From an uncultured SAR116 cluster alpha proteobacterium (GTDB lineage: Bacteria > Pseudomonadota > Alphaproteobacteria > Puniceispirillales > Marisalimonadaceae): DNA of 64,000 nucleotides. The DNA lies in assembly GCA_902528415.1 (NCBI GenBank), contig CABZSR010000002.1:106382-170381 (forward strand), written 5' to 3'. Below the pieces are notes generated by a model. That model worked only from the letters and a program-made list of their open reading frames with translations. It had not been told where the DNA came from and ran no database searches. Positions 26,533 through 33,104 of the stretch are shown here, one piece after another. Position numbers and translations under genes: made by a program. How positions within the stretch are numbered: position 1 is the first letter of the stretch; every line of letters begins with the position of its first letter.

Positions 26533-27022
26533 ATCTAATGAAGAATTAATGGTTCAAATTAACGATGCTGAGCACGCATGGCATGATGGATTATTTAGAG
26601 GTGCTCCAGATAATTTATATGTAAAAAATGAAATTCAAACTCATGACCCAAATAATCAAAATTTAATTGTTTTAAACACAAGGTATTTTATGGACGATGG
26701 ACATCCAGAGATAACTAGAGGTATTCAATCATACGTATGTTTTGAAACTGTAAAACTAGAACTTGAATATGATAAGAACGAAAAAAATTATGTTGTAGAC
26801 GATTGGGAACAACTTGAAGAAAACCATATAGAATGGGATGATTTACCTATCGAAGTCATAGAAAACTTAGGTTTAAAAACTTATCCTTCAGTATTTGATA
26901 CTTCAATTATTTTAGAAGGATTAGAGGAATGGTATGAAGATCTTGATAAAGTTAAATTTGAAGATTTTCCAGTGATTTTAAGACCATTTATTAAAAAAAT
27001 TATAAAAGAAAATAATAATTAA
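26525..27022 (+). CDS. Unknown acidic protein coupled to the FGase-like gene
   Basis: A 165-residue soluble protein very rich in Asp and Glu (for example W-E-Q-L-E-E-N-H-I-E-W-D-D-L-P and L-E-E-W-Y-E-D-L-D). The first 60 residues contain G-L-F-R-G-A-P-D-N and L-N-T-R-Y-F-M-D-D-G. No membrane segment. The 8-base overlap with the amidohydrolase implies translational coupling. It may be a partner or inhibitor of that enzyme, which is inference. Family not recognised. Confidence 0.6.
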   Translation: MSKSNEELMVQINDAEHAWHDGLFRGAPDNLYVKNEIQTHDPNNQNLIVLNTRYFMDDGHPEITRGIQSYVCFETVKLELEYDKNEKNYVVDDWEQLEENHIEWDDLPIEVIENLGLKTYPSVFDTSIILEGLEEWYEDLDKVKFEDFPVILRPFIKKIIKENNN

Positions 27023-27080
27023 ATTAGATTAATATTTTAATTAAGTTTTATATAAATTAAATTTCTTATAAGTTTGATTA

Positions 27081-27479
27081 ATGAGACCAACAAAATTTTT
27101 TTATGAAGAAATTGAATATTTTGGTTATACGTATTTAATAAAACTCTTCAAAGGCAAATTAAAACTTCAAAAGACTTCTGTTGGTGAGCACATAGTTTCT
27201 GGGTTTGATATATTCGCAGAACCATCACCTCAAAATTGGAAAGATTTCTTCGTTGCAGTAAATAATTTAAATTTAAATCCAGATGAACCGACTGAAGATG
27301 TGCTTGATGGTTTTCAAGTAGAATGTCATATTGCATTCGAAAAAAATTTAATAAAATTTGAAATCATAAATCCAATGTTTAAAAACTTTGAAAACTTTAG
27401 AAATTTAGTTAATTCACTAACTGTTTGTTCAGAATATCCTCATGGACTACTTTTTGATGATGATGAGGACGATGAATAA
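27081..27479 (+). CDS. Unknown 132-residue acidic-tailed protein
   Basis: Not recognised. Strand-rich N-terminal half (FFYEEIEYFGYTYLIKLFKG), helix-forming S-P-Q-N-W-K-D-F-F-V-A-V-N-N, and an extreme acidic tail D-D-D-E-D-D-E. It lies 58 bases after the previous gene, probably in the same transcript. No membrane or catalytic signature. Confidence 0.55.
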   Translation: MRPTKFFYEEIEYFGYTYLIKLFKGKLKLQKTSVGEHIVSGFDIFAEPSPQNWKDFFVAVNNLNLNPDEPTEDVLDGFQVECHIAFEKNLIKFEIINPMFKNFENFRNLVNSLTVCSEYPHGLLFDDDEDDE

Positions 27480-27497
27480 AATTAGGATAAATTTTAA

Positions 27498-27590
27498 ATG
27501 AGAAAAGGACTTAAAACATTTTATAAAGTTATAAGTGTAGAAACATTATTTTGGATAATACTAATTGTTGTGACAATATATTTTATCTAA
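27498..27590 (+). CDS. Tiny membrane ORF (30 residues)
   Basis: M-R-K-G-L-K-T-F-Y-K then a single hydrophobic helix W-I-I-L-I-V-V-T-I-Y-F-I to the C terminus. Basic residues precede the helix (positive-inside). Only a weak ribosome-binding site (AGGAT, about 10 bases upstream) is seen. Possible single-pass microprotein; AT-rich DNA makes chance ORFs of this kind likely. Confidence 0.3.
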   Translation: MRKGLKTFYKVISVETLFWIILIVVTIYFI

Positions 27591-27608
27591 TATTTATCTG
27601 AAAATTAT

Positions 27609-27629
27609 TCTGTAAACCACCATAGAATC
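27609..27629 (+). repeat. Dispersed 21-bp element, copy 1
   Basis: TCTGTAAACCACCATAG followed by AATC. It matches the copy at 28,620-28,640 at 18 of 21 positions. CTGT and ATAG can pair around an 8-base A-A-A-C-C-A-C-C loop. It lies 63 bases upstream of the tiny ORF at 27,692. Confidence 0.45.
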
Positions 27630-27691
27630 AATAAAGAAAAATAAAAATGAAAAAATACTTTATATGTAAATACCCCAAAGAAAATAAATGA

Positions 27692-27769
27692 ATGAGTAGA
27701 TTTGAACTGGTTTTATTTGGATTATTTATTTTGTTTTTACCTACAATATTGTACTGGGTAGATGCTTAA
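27692..27769 (+). CDS. Tiny membrane ORF (25 residues)
   Basis: M-S-R-F-E-L-V-L-F-G-L-F-I-L-F-L-P-T-I-L-Y-W-V-D-A: one hydrophobic helix. Its stop overlaps the next start by one base (TAATG), as in true operons here, which raises the chance that both are real. Its own ribosome-binding site is not obvious. Confidence 0.35.
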   Translation: MSRFELVLFGLFILFLPTILYWVDA

Positions 27770-27864
27770 TGAATAAATGGTTTATCATTTTATTTGTATT
27801 AGTTTGTATTGGGTTAATGTATGGAAGATTTGAAGGACTTACTAAACTAATAAATCCATATTAG
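27769..27864 (+). CDS. Tiny membrane ORF (31 residues)
   Basis: M-N-K-W-F-I-I-L-F-V-L-V-C-I-G-L-M-Y-G-R-F-E-G-L then a polar tail ending N-P-Y. One membrane helix, no signal cleavage site. Coupled to the preceding 25-residue ORF by a one-base overlap. Confidence 0.4.
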   Translation: MNKWFIILFVLVCIGLMYGRFEGLTKLINPY

Positions 27865-27888
27865 AGACAATTAGAAAGTATTTTAAAG

Positions 27889-28107
27889 ATGAGTTATTTT
27901 TGTAATAAATGTGAATATCCATTCAAGACTTTATGGAGATGTAAATATGGACATCATAAAGAATGGGTATCTATTTGTTATAACTGTATTAAAGAAATCA
28001 GATTTGTGAATGTTAGATTTATTAGTCAGATTGAAAACATTAAAAGAATTATAAGATGTAGATTGAAATTATCTAATTCAGAATTAACTCTATATCATGT
28101 AAATTGA
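27889..28107 (+). CDS. Small CxxC protein, zinc-ribbon-like (paralogue A)
   Basis: 72 residues: C-N-K-C (residues 5-8), L-W-R-C-K-Y-G-H-H-K-E-W-V and C-Y-N-C, then a basic helical tail. The spacing of the two CxxC pairs around R-C-K-Y suggests a zinc ribbon. The protein at 28,396 shares C-x-x-C, Y/W-R-C-K-Y, W-V-x-x-C-x-x-C, so they are paralogues 0.5 kb apart. Could be a nucleic-acid-binding or protein-binding knuckle. Family name not known. Confidence 0.6.
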   Translation: MSYFCNKCEYPFKTLWRCKYGHHKEWVSICYNCIKEIRFVNVRFISQIENIKRIIRCRLKLSNSELTLYHVN

Positions 28108-28128
28108 AGTATGAGGTGATTCAATATT

Positions 28129-28242
28129 ATGAGTAAAGATTTCAAAGTTTTTTTGGGGGTCGCAAGTTTTTTTGTTTTATTAAAAGGTTATATATTCTTT
28201 AATATTAACCCTTCAATGTATCTTAACCCAATGAGGTTTTAA
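28129..28242 (+). CDS. Tiny membrane ORF (37 residues)
   Basis: M-S-K-D-F-K-V-F-L-G-V-A-S-F-F-V-L-L-K-G-Y-I-F-F then a polar tail. GAGGTG about 10 bases upstream is a usable ribosome-binding site. One membrane helix. Lies between the two CxxC paralogues. Confidence 0.4.
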   Translation: MSKDFKVFLGVASFFVLLKGYIFFNINPSMYLNPMRF

Positions 28243-28324
28243 ACCATCTAAATTCTGACTATAAAAATTGTTAAAAAGGGCATGAAAATTGCATATTATA
28301 AAAAGTAATTTTCTCCCTTCCTTA

Positions 28325-28360
28325 AAATAAAAAGAGAGTCTTCGGACTCTCTTTTTATTT
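28325..28360. terminator. UUCG-tetraloop terminator, bidirectional
   Basis: A perfect 16-bp stem (AAATAAAAAGAGAGTC with its complement) closed by TTCG, with T-runs on both strands. It ends transcription of the small-ORF cluster on the plus strand and could act in both directions. Confidence 0.9.
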
Positions 28361-28395
28361 TAGTTGTCTTTTTTGATTTAGTTAAAAACTGCAGT

Positions 28396-28587
28396 ATGAT
28401 TAGACCTATGAGAGTTAGGACAAAGGATTGTTTAAAATGCAAAGAGCAGAAAGAGGTTCTTTACCGTTGTAAATATGCAGAACTGAAAGATTGGGTGTTT
28501 CTATGTAGAAAGTGTCTGCAAAAGGTTAAAACGGAATTTGACAACACTTACCAATATGGTGGCACTTGGAAAAGTAAAAAGAAATAA
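28396..28587 (+). CDS. Small CxxC protein, zinc-ribbon-like (paralogue B)
   Basis: 63 residues: C-L-K-C, V-L-Y-R-C-K-Y-A-E-L-K-D-W-V-F-L-C-R-K-C-L, then a basic tail K-S-K-K-K. It shares the cysteine frame and R-C-K-Y...W-V core with paralogue A. A second in-frame ATG four codons later is equally possible, and no clear ribosome-binding site decides between them. It follows the strong terminator at 28,325-28,360, so it needs its own promoter. Confidence 0.6.
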   Translation: MIRPMRVRTKDCLKCKEQKEVLYRCKYAELKDWVFLCRKCLQKVKTEFDNTYQYGGTWKSKKK

Positions 28588-28619
28588 TCTACACATTAAA
28601 ACTGACAACCAAAACCTAA

Positions 28620-28640
28620 TCTATAAACCACGATAGTATC
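28620..28640 (+). repeat. Dispersed 21-bp element, copy 2
   Basis: TCTATAAACCACGATAG followed by TATC, 18 of 21 bases as in copy 1 at 27,609. The CTAT/ATAG arms pair perfectly here and with a G-T pair in copy 1. It lies 59 bases before the ORF at 28,699, almost the same spacing as copy 1. Confidence 0.45.
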
Positions 28641-28698
28641 CAGAGAGAAATATCAATTGCTCTTTACTCAGCAGTTCTATTTTGATTAGACTGTAATT

Positions 28699-28809
28699 AT
28701 GGATAAAAAAAATAAAATTTTATATAGAGAAATTATTTTAAAGATTGGAAAGATTAGTGTGTTGGATTTAATAAGAGGTGATAATTTAGAGGAAGTTCGG
28801 AATGAATAA
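28699..28809 (+). CDS. Possible 36-residue ORF
   Basis: M-D-K-K-N-K-I-L-Y-R-E-I-I-L-K-I-G-K-I-S then V-L-D-L-I-R-G-D-N-L-E-E-V-R. Charged and helical. It ends overlapping the next gene's start by 8 bases, a coupling pattern common here, but no clear ribosome-binding site is seen. May be only a leader. Confidence 0.3.
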   Translation: MDKKNKILYREIILKIGKISVLDLIRGDNLEEVRNE

Positions 28810-29182
28810 GTTAATTCTTAAGCAGGAGGTCTTGGATGCGTATAATTCTTATGTTAAGGCATTTATAAAAGGAGATACAAAAGAAGTTGAAAACCATTTA
28901 AGTTTTCCTAATTATAGATTTCTCGATGGTGAAATAAAAGAACTTAACGAGTTTCACTCTAACCTAAATGAATTAAAAAATAGAGGTTACAAAGATACAA
29001 TTGCACTTAGTATTGATGTAGTAGAAATTGACGAAGAAAAAGCACATTTAGTTTTAAAAGAGGCATTGAGAGTTAAAGATAATAACGAACCACTTGAACA
29101 AATAAGTTCATTTTATATTTTTATTAAAGAAGATAATAAATGGAAAATAAAATTCAGTTCTGCTTTCTTTTTTCCTAAGTAA
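28802..29182 (+). CDS. NTF2/SnoaL-like fold protein
   Basis: 126 residues with the usual small NTF2-like layout: N-terminal helices (V-L-D-A-Y-N-S-Y-V-K-A-F-I-K-G-D), a middle region with L-S-F-P-N-Y-R-F, and C-terminal strands ending I-S-S-F-Y-I-F-I-K-E-D-N-K-W-K-I-K. Such proteins are ketosteroid-isomerase-like and often bind small molecules or act as immunity or accessory proteins. No specific function. GAGGAAG upstream of the ATG is a good ribosome-binding site. It is followed by a converging gene. Confidence 0.55.
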   Translation: MNKLILKQEVLDAYNSYVKAFIKGDTKEVENHLSFPNYRFLDGEIKELNEFHSNLNELKNRGYKDTIALSIDVVEIDEEKAHLVLKEALRVKDNNEPLEQISSFYIFIKEDNKWKIKFSSAFFFPK

Positions 29183-29271
29183 TAATTAAATACCCTAAGA
29201 TATTGACACAGATTTGACACAGTGAAAGGAGTAATTATGAGTTCTGTGCTCTTTTCATTACCAGTGAACTT

Positions 29272-29601
29272 TTAACTTAGAATGGTGTCTTCAAGAACTA
29301 TCCCTCTATTACTAAAAGTCTTAATGATCATATCTTCACTCTCCTTAGCATCAATTTCTTTCCAAATAGGAAGGCATGCTTTAAATGCTTTTTCATCTTT
29401 ATATTCAAAAACAAAACCTAATCTTGATATATTCTCTTTGTTCCAAATTCTTAAACTTACAAAACGTAATAATCCTAATTTTTTTAATCTTTTGTAGTAA
29501 GAATCTTTTACTTGATCCCACCTTAAACTTGCAAGTTCTAACTCTTTTTCTGACATAAAATCTTGTGTAGTAAAATTAATTAACTTTGGATTAGTTCCCA
29601 T
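29272..29601 (-). CDS. Unknown 109-residue protein
   Basis: Soluble, with S-L-R-W-D-Q-V-K-D-S-Y-Y-K-R-L-K-K-L-G-L-L-R-F, then F-V-F-E-Y-K-D-E-K-A-F-K-A-C-L-P-I-W-K-E-I. The helix-strand alternation is like small dimeric ferredoxin-fold proteins (NIPSNAP or Dabb type), but I cannot assign a family. It converges with the NTF2-like gene. Confidence 0.55.
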   Translation of the reverse strand: MGTNPKLINFTTQDFMSEKELELASLRWDQVKDSYYKRLKKLGLLRFVSLRIWNKENISRLGFVFEYKDEKAFKACLPIWKEIDAKESEDMIIKTFSNRGIVLEDTILS

Positions 29602-29962
29602 AAATTCCTCTTTTTCGACATTATCTAATTTATTAATGAAAAAATATAATATTAAGTTTTATTTTAATAGTATAATGTTTTAGGACTTACTTTATCTGTA
29701 TAGTCATTGGATTTAAATATGATACTAACATTTTTCTTTGTTAATAATTGTTTGATTTAAATTAGAAATCTGGTCTGATAATTCTTTAATATCTAATTCT
29801 AATTTATTAAGTTCATCCTTAAACTCTTTTTCATAATACCTTTGACCATTACTTATTTTTAAATAATTTAATAATATTACTTTCTTTATTATTGAAAAAT
29901 TATTATGAATGCTAAATACATTTTATTTTTTTTTCATATTTTTTATCTTTAATTTAGAGTGG
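29602..29962. other. AT-rich gap containing a broken reading frame
   Basis: No intact gene longer than about 30 codons. The minus strand holds the interrupted frame described at 29,725-29,937. The remainder shows nothing recognisable. Confidence 0.5.
29725..29937 (-). pseudogene. Possible gene broken by an early stop (M-K-K-K-stop)
   Basis: From ATG 29,937 the frame reads M-K-K-K, then TAA, then stays open for 66 codons to TAG at 29,725. The open part is protein-like: N-Y-L-K-I-S-N-G-Q-R-Y-Y-E-K-E-F, then a coiled coil E-L-N-K-L-E-L-D-I-K-E-L-S-D-Q-I. It has no ATG, GTG or TTG of its own. It begins 25 bases after the GFA gene stop on the same strand. A one-base change (TAA from AAA or CAA) would explain it, or it is chance. 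Confidence 0.35.
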
Positions 29963-30424
29963 TTAAACTCCACTTTTTCTTGGGGGATCCTCTTTTATTT
30001 TATTAAAGATTGGTGAGGTCTCAAATTTTGCATCTATTTCATTTTTTGAAAAGTATGCTTTTGATCTACAAAAAACTTCCCTCTTTATGTCATACCAAAA
30101 TGTAGGTGGATCAAATGTTCCTCCACCAATACCAGTCATATCTTTGAAAATGTCCGCATTCCAAAAAACTGATGTCCCGCATTCAACACAAAACTTTGTT
30201 GCCACTAAATTTCCAGATTCCGTTGTATATTCAAATTTTTTTAAATCGCCAGACAATAACTCTACATTTACACTTTTAAAATAGACTGATATGCCAAATG
30301 CCGACCCAGTTCTTAATTGACAATATCTGCAGTGACAAACTGCAGAATGTTCTGGTTTTCCAATTGTTTTATAACGAACATTTCCACATGCACAACCTCC
30401 CTTATTTAATATTTTATCTGACAT
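29963..30424 (-). CDS. GFA/CENP-V family protein
   Basis: 153 residues with the three zinc-binding clusters of the glutathione-dependent formaldehyde-activating (GFA) fold: G-G-C-A-C-G-N-V-R-Y near the start, C-H-C-R-Y-C-Q at about residue 30, and F-C-V-E-C-G-T-S at about residue 80. S-A-F-G-I-S and the L-x-x-F-x-Y-T-T-E-S-G stretch are also typical. Family members add glutathione to formaldehyde or have unrelated roles; most are uncharacterised. It is the last clear cargo gene before the right end of the island. Confidence 0.85.
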   Translation of the reverse strand: MSDKILNKGGCACGNVRYKTIGKPEHSAVCHCRYCQLRTGSAFGISVYFKSVNVELLSGDLKKFEYTTESGNLVATKFCVECGTSVFWNADIFKDMTGIGGGTFDPPTFWYDIKREVFCRSKAYFSKNEIDAKFETSPIFNKIKEDPPRKSGV

Positions 30425-30707
30425 AAACTTTCCCTCTAATTAAATAAATTACCATACTTAAATTTGATTAATAAATATTTATAAGTAAATCATAAAATAA
30501 AATTGAAATTAAAATGCTTAAATATTAACTAGTAAGGATTAGATCTACTAGTCAGATTTACAACTTTAAAAGAATTACAACCCAAATCAAAACTTACAAT
30601 CACTTCCTAAACTATAATCGTTTCTTTAACTCTACTTAAAAACGTAATAGACTAATTAAAAATTGGTAACTTTTAACATGTTGAAATTGCTTGGTTTTTT
30701 CGGTTGG

Positions 30708-30728
30708 TTTCCAAGTAGTTTCCAAGTA
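30708..30728 (+). promoter_or_regulatory. Integrase arm-type double site, right end
   Basis: Two TTTCCAAGTA units separated by one G, base-for-base identical to 12,611-12,631 and in the same orientation. Given the divergence of the att cores, the identity argues for functional constraint. Confidence 0.65.
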
Positions 30729-30768
30729 AAAAATAAATGTAATATAATCAATTACTTATAAAGAAAAA

Positions 30769-30786
30769 ACTATTGAGTGGGAGTAA
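30769..30786 (+). repeat. attR core (displaced guaA 3' end)
   Basis: ACTATTGAGTGGGAGTAA: codons T-I-E-W-E and a stop, 15 of 18 bases as at the true guaA end. This would be the chromosome's original guaA tail, displaced by integration. Confidence 0.8.
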
Positions 30787-30866
30787 ATAAAAATAATATC
30801 AATTGCTAGTAATTCAGATGCTATTAAATAAAAAAAGGTTGATTTAAATTGTTAGGAATTTTTTAA

Positions 30867-31406
30867 ATGCGATTTTGGAACTATAAATCTGAAGAATTTT
30901 ATAATTTATATACAAAAATATTTGATAGTAATTTTCCATTGGAAAAAAAAAGAGTAATGCTTAAATCTCTCTTTTCTGGTGAATATTGTTTAATGCGTAT
31001 TACTAGTATTTCAAAGTTATGTTATGAAGAATATAAAAAAAACAACTTTAAAAAAGTAACTAAATTTAAAAGAGTTAATAAAAGATTTGTCAGACATCAA
31101 TTTATAACATTCGGTGAAACTTTAACTGAAATTCTTAATAAGAAGATTCCTATGAAAGATTTTTGGAAGAATATTGATGAAAATGAAAAAACACACCTTA
31201 TTACCAGAAGTGAAAGAGATAAAAAGGAATATTTATATATAAATATTCCTATCGAGGGAGGATATTTTTTAAATAAAACTGTTGGTTTTGAATATGGAAA
31301 GAAAGAAGAGTTATATTTAAGATATATAAGTCAATCTAGAATTAGATGGAAAAAAAAGAAACTTTCATCCGAGAAAAAAGAAATTGAAATTGAGGATGAT
31401 AATTAA
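30867..31406 (+). CDS. Unknown 179-residue basic protein
   Basis: First gene beyond the island. Highly basic and helical, with R-F-W-N-Y-K-S-E-E-F-Y at the N terminus, V-T-K-F-K-R-V-N-K-R-F-V-R-H-Q-F-I in the middle and R-I-R-W-K-K-K-K-L near the end. No membrane segment. Preceded by TTAGGA about 11 bases upstream. Could bind nucleic acid; family not recognised. Confidence 0.55.
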   Translation: MRFWNYKSEEFYNLYTKIFDSNFPLEKKRVMLKSLFSGEYCLMRITSISKLCYEEYKKNNFKKVTKFKRVNKRFVRHQFITFGETLTEILNKKIPMKDFWKNIDENEKTHLITRSERDKKEYLYINIPIEGGYFLNKTVGFEYGKKEELYLRYISQSRIRWKKKKLSSEKKEIEIEDDN

Positions 31407-31470
31407 TAATATTTAGATATGGTAAAAAAAATTAATCATTTTTATTTTAATTCATAAAGGGTAATTAACT

Positions 31471-31767
31471 TTGAAACTTGAAGGTACAGATTTTCAAATT
31501 AAGGTTTGGAAAGAAATTTTAAAAATCCCAAAGGGATTTACTAAAACCTATAAAGAAATTGCTTTTGATTTAAATAAACCTAAATGTGCAAGAGCTGTAG
31601 CAAATGCTTGTGGTAAAAATCCGTATGTTCCAATAATTCCATGTCATAGAGTTATTCGATCAGACGGTCATTTGGGAGGTTACAGTGGAAAAGGTGGAAT
31701 TGAAATGAAAAAAAAAATGTTAATAAGTGAGGGATTTTTCAATTTCAAATGTAATAATATTAAATGA
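31471..31767 (+). CDS. Short methylated-DNA-protein-cysteine methyltransferase
   Basis: 98 residues covering only the C-terminal active domain of the O6-alkylguanine transferase family. F-Q-I-K-V-W-K-E-I-L-K-I-P-K-G opens the winged helix. A-R-A-V-A-N-A-C-G-K-N-P gives the DNA-binding helix with its arginine finger region. I-P-C-H-R-V-I holds the alkyl-acceptor cysteine, so it is a true transferase rather than an ATL protein (Trp in place of Cys). The N-terminal domain of Ogt/Ada is absent. Start TTG at 31,471. Confidence 0.88.
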   Translation: MKLEGTDFQIKVWKEILKIPKGFTKTYKEIAFDLNKPKCARAVANACGKNPYVPIIPCHRVIRSDGHLGGYSGKGGIEMKKKMLISEGFFNFKCNNIK

Positions 31768-31823
31768 ATTATTTATTAAGTCGTAAGATTTTATAATGAA
31801 TATATTAAAAGCTGGTTTTAAAA

Positions 31824-32369
31824 ATGAATGAAAGTTTAGATTTAAGAAATAGAATATTGAAGATGAGAGAAAGTAACAATGTTGTCTTAGATCAAGCTAA
31901 ATCAGAAATTAAAATACCCGAAACTTCCACTGAAATCCTTCCTCAAAAGACCCAAAACGATGTGATCAGAGAAGAAGTAAACTTCGAAACAAAATTAGAA
32001 AAAGAAAATTCTCCTTTAGAGAATAAAAAAATAGAAAATTCAAATATTAAAAATGTTCGAAATCCAACTAAACAGGCAACGGACAATTTACCTTATGAAA
32101 ACGAAGCTCAATTTCGTATGATTGCTAAAAAATTCAATGAGGCGGTTGAGGTAATACTAGAGCTTTCTGATAAAGTAAAAAACCTTGAAGATACTATTAA
32201 TACTTTGTCAGTTAAGTCTAGTAAAAATAAAAAAAAATACTCTTTTTTTAATTTAAAAACTTATGTTTTTATTTTTATAACAACTTTAATTATATTAGTT
32301 TTGTTTACCCTTCCAATTAATCTAACTTTGATCAAATTAATTATAACAGATGTAATTTCATCTATATAA
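31824..32369 (+). CDS. Unknown protein with C-terminal membrane anchor
   Basis: 181 residues. N-terminal L-D-L-R-N-R-I-L-K-M-R-E, a polar Glu/Lys/Asn-rich linker, a coiled coil (F-N-E-A-V-E-V-I-L-E-L-S-D-K-V-K-N-L-E-D), then two closely spaced hydrophobic segments at the C terminus. The N-terminal motif recurs in the protein at 43,616-43,990 (I-D-L-R-D-R-I-E-Q-M-R), which also has a C-terminal membrane helix. The cytoplasmic N terminus may dock to a shared partner. Not recognised. Confidence 0.6.
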   Translation: MNESLDLRNRILKMRESNNVVLDQAKSEIKIPETSTEILPQKTQNDVIREEVNFETKLEKENSPLENKKIENSNIKNVRNPTKQATDNLPYENEAQFRMIAKKFNEAVEVILELSDKVKNLEDTINTLSVKSSKNKKKYSFFNLKTYVFIFITTLIILVLFTLPINLTLIKLIITDVISSI

Positions 32370-32374
32370 AATAC

Positions 32375-32584
32375 TTATTCTAAATCTATATCAAGTATAG
32401 TCATATTAAAATGGTAGCAAGTTTCACCGTCTTCATTATCTTCAAAAACTACTCCAAGAAATTCACCATTATGAGTTATGTCGGCCGAATCTATTTTGTT
32501 TTCTCTGCCCTCAACTTTTATATGCTTTGATCCCAATGATTTTCTTAAATAATTTTGAATTTTACTAATTGTATTTCTGTCCAT
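32375..32584 (-). CDS. DUF3126-family protein
   Basis: 69 residues: I-Q-N-Y-L-R-K-S-L-G, D-S-A-D-I-T-H-N-G-E-F-L-G-V-V-F-E-D-N-E-D-G-E and F-N-M-T-I-L-D-I-D-L-E match the small alphaproteobacterial DUF3126 family as I remember it (L-R, D-S-A-E-V, G-E-F-I-G-V, I-L-D-x-D-L). Function unknown. Confidence 0.7.
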   Translation of the reverse strand: MDRNTISKIQNYLRKSLGSKHIKVEGRENKIDSADITHNGEFLGVVFEDNEDGETCYHFNMTILDIDLE

Positions 32585-32652
32585 TCTAATTCCTCAATTT
32601 AATAATGAAATTGACTAATAACTTAATTGCATGACTAAAAATATATATTACA

Positions 32653-33051
32653 TCATAAATATTTCCTTATACTTAATTTTTTTTCAAATTTTAATAAGAT
32701 AGTAGATATTTCAGTACTTTTGTTAATAATTTCAAAATCCTTTGTAATAAAAAAATCAGGCATATTTCGAAAGCCTTTAAAACTTTTTTTAATTATTTGA
32801 TATATAGGTTTATCGTGTGAATGTTTATATATTGAAAAAATGGCTGTGTTTGCCTTATTATCTAAAGCGTAGTCTTTCCAATATCCTTTAGAAACCTGTT
32901 TGCTATACAAATTTAAGATAGAAGTTAGTTCGTACTTTGAAAAAAAAATGAAATTTTTATTATTTTTATTAATAAAGCTAGCAGTATTACTTAAGTTAAA
33001 TTTTTTAACTTTATTAAAGTTTTTTTTTTCGTTAAGTTTGATGATATTCAT
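32653..33051 (-). CDS. DUF2794-family protein
   Basis: 132 residues. F-S-K-Y-E-L-T-S-I-L-N-L-Y-S-K-Q-V-S-K-G, W-K-D-Y-A-L-D, A-I-F-S-I-Y-K-H and P-I-Y-Q-I-I-K match the DUF2794 pattern of Alphaproteobacteria (E-L-x-x-I-L-x-x-Y, W-R-D-Y-A-I-D, A-V-F-S-V-F-R). The first 30 residues are Lys/Asn-rich and poorly conserved. Function unknown. A palindrome resembling a Fur box lies about 55 bases upstream. Confidence 0.7.
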   Translation of the reverse strand: MNIIKLNEKKNFNKVKKFNLSNTASFINKNNKNFIFFSKYELTSILNLYSKQVSKGYWKDYALDNKANTAIFSIYKHSHDKPIYQIIKKSFKGFRNMPDFFITKDFEIINKSTEISTILLKFEKKLSIRKYL

Positions 33052-33104
33052 TATTATTTCCCATTTAAAAATATTCTATAATTGAAATCATATAATTGTC
33101 TAAT

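Larger units (their letters stand above)
12543..30786. mobile_element. Genomic island integrated in the guaA 3' end
   Basis: Boundaries are inferred from three signs. The guaA tail ACTATTGAATGGGAATAG (12,543-12,560) recurs as ACTATTGAGTGGGAGTAA (30,769-30,786), 15 of 18 bases identical, and still encodes T-I-E-W-E-stop. An integrase gene adjoins the left end. An identical 21-bp double site lies 50-60 bp inside each end. Contents: integrase, small unknown genes, resolvase, type I restriction-modification, an FGase-like operon, tiny ORFs and assorted cargo. There are no capsid, terminase or conjugation genes, so it is not an obvious complete prophage or ICE. The 3' end of guaA is a known target of genomic islands. 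Confidence 0.85.
30425..30866. other. Right end of island, non-coding
   Basis: No gene seen. It holds the double arm site (30,708-30,728) and the attR core (30,769-30,786). The last 80 bases before 30,867 belong to the chromosome and probably carry the next gene's promoter. Confidence 0.6.

Noticed and set aside
29203..29275. Twelve-codon ORF with strong AAAGGAG site after a doubled TTGACACAG
   Set aside because: The ribosome-binding site and repeat are striking, but the frame is too short and runs into the convergent gene's end; no support for a product.
12543..30786. Complete prophage or conjugative element
   Set aside because: No terminase, portal, capsid, tail, relaxase or type IV secretion gene was seen; only an integrase, resolvase and small unknown genes.
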